Source: Xanthobacteraceae bacterium
GTDB lineage: Bacteria > Pseudomonadota > Alphaproteobacteria > Rhizobiales > Xanthobacteraceae
Direction of reading: 5' to 3'
NCBI GenBank assembly: GCA_030043175.1
Contig: JASHYD010000626.1
Location: forward strand, 1-6,862
Length of the DNA: 6,862 nt
Position numbers and translations under genes: made by a program. The notes below the pieces were generated by a model. It worked only from the letters and a program-made list of their open reading frames with translations. It did not search any database and was not told where the DNA came from. Position 1 is the first letter of the stretch; each line of letters opens with the position of its first letter. Shown here in pieces: positions 1 to 5,093 of the stretch.

Positions 1-27
1 GAGTTCACAAGCTCATGCCGACCCCGA

Positions 28-903
28 TCACTCTGCCTCGTCGCGCAGCTTAACGACCAGCGCAATGCGTTCATCGAGAGCCCTCAGGGCGCTTGCCATT
101 GCACGTTTTAGCCGCTCGTCGAGTCCGACCGTGATCATCTCTCCGGCGTAAGCGTGTCCAATGTGGCATCGATAGCGGGACATAGCTCCATCCTTGAGTT
201 CCCACATGATGCCGCCGCAGTCTGGACAAGTTAGCACTGAGCGTGCTCCGAACCAGTCCATGCCGTTCATGCTCGCCCGTGCGTTCCTTGCAATCTCGAC
301 TTCGTATCGGAAGTTATCAGGCACCGCGATCAGGTCGCCAGCTGGCTGGTGCACGAGGGCGTGGAGCAGCCCCGGCGTGTCCCTCAATTGTGTGACATAG
401 TCGGGCTCCATCCCCATCAATGTTGTCTGCGGCATTTCCGGGAACGCGGCATCTTGAGGGTCCTGCACCACGGTCACGCCACCGGTTTGGTTGACTGCCC
501 ACAGGCCTGACGCGCCATCGCCAAGTGTCCCGGTGAGGACTACGCCGATCCCCCGATTGCCGCAGCAAACCGCAACGGAACGCAGCATCGGGTCGATCGC
601 CGGACGGGCGTTGTTCTCGCGAGGGCCTATCCCGAGCCACAGCTGTTCGCCATCGACAATCAGGTGTCCCCCCGGAATGTAGACGCGGCTTTTCCTTTTT
701 ACCTCACCTTCATTCACGAACGTAGCCTTCAAAGGCCCGGCCCGCGTCAACAACTAGTCGAGAGATGAGCTAAACTCGAGCGGGAGATGTATGGTCACCA
801 GGATCGAAGCTGGAAAATTCTGAAGAAACCTCTTCGCGAGAAAGAGCAGGGCTTCAAACCCACCGGCCGAGGTACCGATGGCCACAATGTCGCGATTGGC
901 CAT
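28..903 (-). pseudogene. cheB: Stand-alone CheB-type protein-glutamate methylesterase with zinc-ribbon-like tail, interrupted by an in-frame stop
   Basis: Reading from ATG 903-901 gives MANRDIVAIGTSAGG, the CheB nucleophile motif with Ser12, then His39 in VTIHLP, but codon 50 is TAG (754-756). Past the stop the same frame continues without a gap into LLTRAGPLKATF, RPAIDP and LTGTLGDGASG (putative catalytic Asp129), so all three triad residues lie in one frame split by a nonsense codon. The family hydrolyses glutamyl methyl esters or deamidates receptor glutamines. There is no N-terminal receiver domain, so it is not the classical CheA-controlled form. The C-terminal part has a CPDCGG / CHIGH arrangement (Cys226, Cys229, Cys246, His247, His250), a zinc-ribbon-like element common in rhizobial stand-alone CheBs. 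The frame ends at TGA 28-30, earlier than I expect for the family; one frame over, the sequence continues plausibly as DRGRHELVN to the window edge. A restart at TTG 753 would lack Ser and His. It is transcribed divergently from the hybrid gene. Confidence 0.85.
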
Positions 904-907
904 GTTG

Positions 908-915
908 CCTTCCTT
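908..915 (-). promoter_or_regulatory. Strong ribosome binding site that fixes the cheB start
   Basis: On the minus strand AAGGAAGG lies four bases before ATG 903-901. This purine-rich Shine-Dalgarno match, with the immediately following MANRDIVAIGTSAGG, supports the ATG upstream of the nonsense codon as the ancestral start, rather than the TTG just after the stop. Confidence 0.7.
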
Positions 916-931
916 GAAGCTGCGTGCCGAT

Positions 932-957
932 AACGGGCGCTAACGGAAGCCAGTTCC
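932..957 (-). promoter_or_regulatory. Candidate EcfG (general stress response sigma factor) promoter for cheB
   Basis: Read on the minus strand, GGAAC (957-953) is followed by exactly 17 bases and then CGTT (935-932). The known consensus for alphaproteobacterial EcfG/RpoE-type general-stress promoters is GGAAC-N16/17-CGTT, so both elements and the spacer match. The -10 element lies 28 bases before the cheB ATG, giving a predicted short leader that still holds the AAGGAAGG ribosome binding site. Location and orientation are what a working promoter would need. That the site is used is inference. A short two-block motif can arise by chance, but the placement makes chance less likely. Confidence 0.62.
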
Positions 958-1388
958 GAGGCTGCGTTAAGGCTGCTGGTGGAAGGCCCGTCGGCGCAAC
1001 TCTTCCTCGTATGCGGGGTCACGCGTGTTTCGGGGAGAAGCGGAAATGGCGGCCAGACCCGATCCGGTCTCGTCCCAATCAACCTGGCGGGACGACGATT
1101 CTGGGGAACGTGCTAATACCGCTCATCCGGTTCGAAGCTGATCAGCGAGCAACTCTTCATGGCATGGCGCGCCGTGACAACCGATCCGAAGGTTTTCACC
1201 GACCGATCTCTCAGCCTGCGGAAATTCGCGAAATCGAACTTACGAGCTTGAGGCGACCTTGAGTCGATGGCTGCCGGACACAAATGGAATAGCAATTCAC
1301 GGCGCGAATTTGAACTTTCTCTGAATTGGAGGTACTCGCCATGATCTGAAACTTCCGCGCTAACAAGGGGCATGAAGGGTGGTGTGCC
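958..1388. other. Divergent intergenic region without a recognisable gene
   Basis: Neither strand gives a protein resembling a known family here; the open frames have unlikely compositions and no domain motifs. It separates the leftward cheB from the rightward CheB/CheR hybrid, so it should hold the hybrid's promoter, but no convincing sigma-70 or EcfG site is visible on the plus strand. It contains a separated 9-base inverted repeat (AAATTCGCG 1222-1230 and CGCGAATTT 1303-1311). It also holds a GGAGG (1328-1332) before an ATG that is followed by only one codon and a stop (ATG ATC TGA, 1341-1349). Confidence 0.55.
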
Positions 1389-2720
1389 ATGGCGGACAAT
1401 AATAGGAATGACCAGAGCAATCGCAAGCCAAAGGCTGGCCCAGCAAAACCAATCATCGTGACAATCGGAGCGTCTGCAGGCGGCGTGACAGCCCTGCAAC
1501 GCTTCTTCGAGGCGCTTCCCGAGCACACAGGCGCCGCCTTTGTCGTAGTGGTACATCTCGATCCCCATCATCGCAGCGAGCTGCCGCAAATTCTGGGCGG
1601 GCGCACCCGCATGCCCGTCATACAGGTCAACAAGGCTGAAAAGTTGGAGGCCGACCACGTCTATGTCATTCCGCCCGACCGTGGCGTTACGTTGATCGAC
1701 CACGAGATCTCTCCCACGGAATTCGACGAACCGCGCGGAAGACGGGCCCCGATTGACGGGTTTTTGCGCTCGGCTACACGCACAGGCGACGGCTTCGCGA
1801 TCATCCTGAGTGGCGCTGGCTCAGACGGGGCCATCGGGGTGCGCGCCGTCAAGGAGGCGGGGGGAATCATTCTGGTGCAAGATCCCGAGGAGGCCGAATA
1901 CTCGTCCATGCCGCGAAGCGCGATCGGGTCCGGCGTTGCGGATTTCATTCTCCCGGTGCGCGATCTCGCCACCCGGCTGGTCGAGCTCATTCGCATCAAG
2001 AGGACCGTCAAGCAACCCGAGGAACCGGAGGTTGACAAGGAGTTGCTCCGCCGCGTGCTCGCTCATTTGAGGGTTCGCACGGGACATGATTTTTCCAAAT
2101 ACAAGCGCTCCACCGTGCTCAGACGTCTCGCACGCCGCATGCAGGTCACGCGGAGTGAAGACCTCTCAGCGTATTACGAAGTTCTGCGCGAGAACGCCGA
2201 TGAAGCTCAGGCCCTGCTGAGCGACCTTTTGATATCGGTGACGACTTTCTTTCGCGATCACAACGCGTTCGAAGCGCTCGCGACCCAGGTGCTGCCTGGT
2301 TTGTTCGAGGGAAGGGAGCTGGACACGACGATACGGGTCTGGGTGCCGGGCTGCGCCACTGGAGAGGAGGCCTATTCGATCGCGATCCTGCTGCATGAGG
2401 AAGCGGCGAAGCATGAGCTTCGGCCGCCCATCCAGATCTTCGGGTCGGACCTCGATGCGCGGGCCCTCGCTATGGCGCGGCAAGGCCGCTATCCAGCCTC
2501 GATCGGAGCCGACGTCAGTGAAGATCGTTTGCGGCGGTTCTTCATCTATGAAGGCGATGGATACCGGGTCCGCCAAGAGGTGCGCGATGCGATTCTGTTC
2601 GCAGTGCATGATCTGCTGAAAGACCCACCATTCTCTCATGTCGATCTGATTTCCTGCCGCAATGTCTTGATCTACCTCGATCGAGACTTGCAGGATCACG
2701 TGTGCAACACCTTTCATTAA
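1389..2720 (+). CDS. CheB-CheR part (N-terminal half) of a CheB/CheR/PAS hybrid, truncated by a frameshift
   Basis: The 443-residue product carries two enzyme modules. The methylesterase domain spans about residues 22-205: GASAGG with nucleophile Ser29, His56 in VVVHLDP, and Asp146 in LSGAGSDG, so the triad is intact. The CheR methyltransferase follows from about residue 215, with the helical N-terminal domain (DFSKYKRSTVLRRLARRM) and the SAM-binding part (VWVPGCATGEEAYS, residues 318-330; SCRNVLIY, 422-429). It would add and remove methyl groups on glutamates; partners are unknown. There is no receiver domain and no signal peptide or membrane segment, so it is cytoplasmic. The start is supported by GAAGGGTGG six bases upstream. 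It ends at TAA 2718-2720 in the middle of the CheR domain; the missing CheR tail is encoded at once in the next frame from 2722. The fold is therefore incomplete unless the shift is a sequencing error or is bypassed. Confidence 0.9.
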   Translation: MADNNRNDQSNRKPKAGPAKPIIVTIGASAGGVTALQRFFEALPEHTGAAFVVVVHLDPHHRSELPQILGGRTRMPVIQVNKAEKLEADHVYVIPPDRGVTLIDHEISPTEFDEPRGRRAPIDGFLRSATRTGDGFAIILSGAGSDGAIGVRAVKEAGGIILVQDPEEAEYSSMPRSAIGSGVADFILPVRDLATRLVELIRIKRTVKQPEEPEVDKELLRRVLAHLRVRTGHDFSKYKRSTVLRRLARRMQVTRSEDLSAYYEVLRENADEAQALLSDLLISVTTFFRDHNAFEALATQVLPGLFEGRELDTTIRVWVPGCATGEEAYSIAILLHEEAAKHELRPPIQIFGSDLDARALAMARQGRYPASIGADVSEDRLRRFFIYEGDGYRVRQEVRDAILFAVHDLLKDPPFSHVDLISCRNVLIYLDRDLQDHVCNTFH

Positions 2721-2721
2721 T

Positions 2722-4347
2722 GCGCTTAATCCCAGCGGGTCCCTGCTGCTTGGCGCAGCCGAAACCGCCGACAATCCGCCGGGACTGTTCCGCGCCATCG
2801 ACCGCAGCGCCCGCATCTACACATCGATCGCGCAAGCGGGCGACAAGCCGCGTCTCTTGCCGCGTTTGCTCGGCAGGCCGGTCACCATCCGCGACCAAAC
2901 CGCTCTCGTTGGGCGGCACGTGAGCCCGAGCGTCGCTCTCAGCGAGGCGGCGCTGCACCGTCGCGTTTTGGAAAAGGTTGCCCCTCCCAGCATTCTCGTT
3001 GACGACACGTATAGGGTCATCCATCTGTTCGAAAACGCGGGCCGATACCTTCAACCTTCGGGAGGATCACTAAGCGGCGATGTGGTCGATTTGGCGAGAA
3101 CCGAGTTACGATTTGAGCTGCGGTCGGCTCTGCATCGTTTCTTTGAGCAGCGCCAACCTACGCTGAGCTTGCCGATCATGGTGCGTTTCAATGGCGCGCC
3201 GCATCGGGTTCACCTCCAGGTCGCTGGAGTAACTGAAGCAACGGAAGCGCCTCGCGCCCTGGTCATGTTCATCGAGGGCGAGGCAGTCGATGAAGCTGCC
3301 ATTTCGGGCGAACCGGGCCAGGCGAGCAATGAAGTTGTGCGCCATCTGCGACAGGAGCTGGAACTCACCAAGTCGCGCCTGCGAACCGTGCGGGAGGACT
3401 CCGATTCGGCCAACGAGGAGCTGAGCGCCGCCAACGAGGAGCTGCAATCGATCAACGAGGAGTATCGTTCGACCTCCGAGGAGCTGGAAACCAGCAAGGA
3501 GGAGCTACAGTCGACCAATGAAGAACTGCAAACCGTCAATGCTGAGCTGAAGCTCAAGCTGGACGCGATTTCGCGGTCTAACAGCGACCTGCAAAATCTC
3601 CTGGCGGCGACTGATTTTGCTACGCTGTTCCTGGATTCTGAGCTTCGCATAAAGCGATTCACCGACCGCGCAAGCGATATCTTCAGCATCACGCAAAGCG
3701 ACGAAGGACGGCCAATCAGTGATTTTTCGCATCAACTCGAATATGATGACCTGATCAACGACTGCGGAAAAGTGCTGTCCGACCTGGCGCCCATTCGGCG
3801 GGAAATCCACAGCCGCTCTAATCTGTGGTACAATATGCGCATGCGTCCGTACCGGACCGTCGACAACAAGATCGAAGGAGTCGTCACCACATTTGTCGAT
3901 ATCACAGAGCGGCTTCGCACGGAGCAGGCGCTGCGAGACAGCGAGCACCACTTACGTCAGCAGAAACGCCTGGTCGAGCTTGCCCGGGTGCCTATTTTTA
4001 CGTGGGACCCCAGCGGCGGCATCCTCGAATGGAACCACGGCTGCGAGGAGCTCTACGGCTATACGCGCGAGGAGGCGATAGGTAAGCGCAGGGAGGGGCT
4101 TCTCAAGACCGAGGTGCCCGGATCGTCGTTCGAAGAAGTGGCGAACAAGTTGCACGAGGAAGGGGTCTGGACCGGGGAGCTTTTGCATCGCGCAAAGGAC
4201 GGGCGAGTTTTGACTGTCGAGGCACTGATTCAAGTCGAATCGGTGGGCGGCCGCCGGCTTGCGCTCCAAAGCGTGCGCAACATCACCGGCCGGAAATTGT
4301 TGGAGGAGCGCGAGCGTACTACCGCCTCAAAAACGACGCGTCGCTGA
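2722..4347 (+). CDS. C-terminal half of the CheB/CheR hybrid: CheR tail, PAS-like domain, coiled coil and two PAS domains
   Basis: This frame continues the 1389 gene after one extra base; joined, the protein would be about 985 residues. It opens with the end of the CheR domain (ALNPSGSLLLGAAET, then FRAIDRSARIY). A PAS-like sensory region follows (about 2950-3230, around PPSILVDDTYRVIHL). Next is a long glutamate-rich coiled coil (about 3340-3590) with repeated NEEL/SEEL units, a typical signalling linker of CheB/CheR hybrids. Then comes a PAS domain of the type usually following it (about 3598-3925, ATDFATLFLDSELRIKRFT to FVDITER), and a last PAS (about 3964-4300, IFTWDPSGGILEWN to RNITGRK). 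No good start lies near 2722; a lone TTG at 2857 is the first usable one, with no ribosome binding site that I can see, so independent translation is doubtful. The frame ends at TGA 4345-4347, just after the last PAS, with no kinase or other output domain. Treat it as the broken half of one gene. Confidence 0.87.
   Translation, partial: ALNPSGSLLLGAAETADNPPGLFRAIDRSARIYTSIAQAGDKPRLLPRLLGRPVTIRDQTALVGRHVSPSVALSEAALHRRVLEKVAPPSILVDDTYRVIHLFENAGRYLQPSGGSLSGDVVDLARTELRFELRSALHRFFEQRQPTLSLPIMVRFNGAPHRVHLQVAGVTEATEAPRALVMFIEGEAVDEAAISGEPGQASNEVVRHLRQELELTKSRLRTVREDSDSANEELSAANEELQSINEEYRSTSEELETSKEELQSTNEELQTVNAELKLKLDAISRSNSDLQNLLAATDFATLFLDSELRIKRFTDRASDIFSITQSDEGRPISDFSHQLEYDDLINDCGKVLSDLAPIRREIHSRSNLWYNMRMRPYRTVDNKIEGVVTTFVDITERLRTEQALRDSEHHLRQQKRLVELARVPIFTWDPSGGILEWNHGCEELYGYTREEAIGKRREGLLKTEVPGSSFEEVANKLHEEGVWTGELLHRAKDGRVLTVEALIQVESVGGRRLALQSVRNITGRKLLEERERTTASKTTRR
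3409..3549 (+). repeat. Degenerate in-gene repeats coding the NEEL coiled coil
   Basis: Imperfect copies of an AACGAGGAGCTG-like unit recur, giving NEELSAANEELQSINEE, SEELETSKEELQSTNEEL and QTVNAEL in succession. The spacing is close to seven residues, so the repeat reflects heptad constraint on a signalling helix between PAS domains. It is not an independent DNA element. Confidence 0.7.
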
Positions 4348-4484
4348 CCGTATCGCCTATCATGGGTGCATGAAGGGAAATCGTCGGTGCTTCGAAGGTT
4401 GCCCGTGACATTACCGAGCGCAAGCGAATCGAGGCGCAAATTAACGTTCTCACTCGCGAGCCAGAACGCCGAGCTAATCGCTGA
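4317..4484 (+). pseudogene. Out-of-frame remnant of a PAS domain end and an HWE kinase H-box start
   Basis: In a frame different from the end of the hybrid, this reads YYRLKNDASLTVSPI, then MGA, a TGA at 4371-4373, and REIVGASKVARDITERKRI followed by EAQINVLTREPERRANR and TGA 4482-4484. SPI...G.IVGASK.ARDITERKR is the classic last strand and exit helix of a PAS domain feeding an HWE kinase. The next residues line up with the H-box pattern REAEHRAKN of such kinases, but with Arg in place of the phosphoacceptor His. Only about the last third of the PAS is present, so the start of this domain seems to have been lost, joining it out of frame to the preceding PAS. It suggests that the hybrid once continued into another PAS and an HWE kinase. 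The reading is motif-based. Confidence 0.6.
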
Positions 4485-4689
4485 CTCCAGAGAACACGTG
4501 AGGGCCCTTCGTCGCGGGTGCCACGACGTGGCTGATCACATTGCTAGTAGCCAGGAGGCGATTGAGCACTCGATTCGGTTACTTCGACTCGCGGGCAAAA
4601 TAGAGGCCGAGCTAGGTCAGCCTATCACAACTCGGCCTGCTGAGCCGCCATCACCCGGTGCGCGCACTGAGCCGCGTGAAGACGGCTGA
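4366..4689 (+). CDS. Possible small helical hypothetical protein, or a chimeric remnant
   Basis: A 107-codon frame starting at ATG 4366. I do not recognise the product. Its first 35 or so codons overlap the PAS/H-box remnant in another frame and look non-native. From about 4468 the sequence becomes protein-like and helical (NAELIADSREHVRALRRGC, then HDVADHIASSQEAIEHS and IRLLRLAGKIEAEL), followed by a Pro/Arg-rich end. The helical part may be a short genuine gene whose start was lost or lies at an internal GTG or CTG, or a piece fused by the event that trimmed the kinase. No ribosome binding site stands out at 4366. The 3' part overlaps a minus-strand CheB tail remnant, which weakens the case for a functional gene. 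Confidence 0.27.
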   Translation: MHEGKSSVLRRLPVTLPSASESRRKLTFSLASQNAELIADSREHVRALRRGCHDVADHIASSQEAIEHSIRLLRLAGKIEAELGQPITTRPAEPPSPGARTEPREDG

Positions 4690-4788
4690 TCCCCTCCCTA
4701 ATCACGTCCGCCTCATTTTCGAACTCGCGTGCTGTGATAGACAGAGCGACTTCCCCAATGTCTGCTCGTGGCCCACCTCTGCCGACTT
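4625..4788 (-). pseudogene. Frameshifted remnant of a CheB-type C-terminal tail
   Basis: On the minus strand two adjoining frames give pieces of one tail. Positions 4788-4747 read KSAEVGHEQTLGKS, and the frame ending at TGA 4627-4625 includes ITAREFENEADVIREGISRL. The pattern AREFE.EA.VIRE.I is that of the helical C-terminus that follows the CHxGH ribbon in stand-alone CheBs, the very part the cheB at the window start appears to lack. A frame change between about 4747 and 4730 is needed to join them. No catalytic or ribbon portion can be recognised further upstream on this strand, so only the tail survives. It may come from an older cheB copy or a rearrangement. Confidence 0.5.
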
Positions 4789-5093
4789 ACGCGTTGCACA
4801 AAGCGGGTCGGCTAGCTCCCTTCCAGCGCAAAATTGACCTGGGGTACTTCGGACGTGTCGCTTATGTTATCGGGACAGCCGTTCGTCGCCCCGACCTGAC
4901 ATAGAGCCGGCGGGGAATTCGCGGAAAGGTCATGGAGGTCGGGAGAGTCGGCGCCAAAATCAAGTCAAAGATACAGCTCGTTCGCCCAAATATATTCCGA
5001 GGGCGCCTGCCGGCTGCCGTTTTGACTTTCAGCCGCCTACGTGATGCTGTTTCTTGGCAGGACCGGCCGGTACCCAAGGGGATAACCAGAACG
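4789..5093. other. Region before the triple-PAS kinase, including a possible 54-codon N-terminal extension
   Basis: No separate gene is recognised. The kinase frame is open upstream to TAG 4902-4904 and contains ATG 4932, preceded by GGAAAGG (4923-4929). Used as start, it would add 54 mostly basic residues (beginning MEVGRVGAKIKSK) with no domain that I know. A TTGACC at 4835-4840 has no -10 box at normal spacing, so I do not call a promoter. No convincing hairpin terminator is seen. Confidence 0.4.

Noticed and set aside
1101..1122. Stretch TCTGGGGAACGTGCTAATAC resembling part of 16S rRNA
   Set aside because: Only a short local similarity; the flanking bases do not follow the 16S order, so a chance match is more likely than an rRNA fragment.
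1105..1132. Plus-strand GGAAC followed by CGGTT as a second EcfG promoter
   Set aside because: The spacer is too long and the -10 block is not CGTT at 16-17 bases; it also lies over 250 bases before the hybrid start.
924..1262. 112-codon plus-strand open frame in the divergent region
   Set aside because: No ribosome binding site, no recognisable motif, low-information Arg/Pro-rich composition, and it overlaps the cheB promoter region.
1113..1703. Long minus-strand frame over the hybrid gene start
   Set aside because: It is antisense to the strongly supported CheB domain and carries no domain motif; a typical GC-rich shadow frame.
2711..2722. Programmed +1 frameshifting at CAT TAA in the hybrid gene
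   Set aside because: The P-site CAT codon would re-pair poorly in the +1 frame, and there is no CTTTGA-like signal or visible stimulatory structure; a plain insertion is simpler.
4835..4870. Sigma-70-like promoter (TTGACC and TTATGT) before the HWE kinase
   Set aside because: The spacer is about 21 bases, outside the usual 16-18, and the -10 match is weak.
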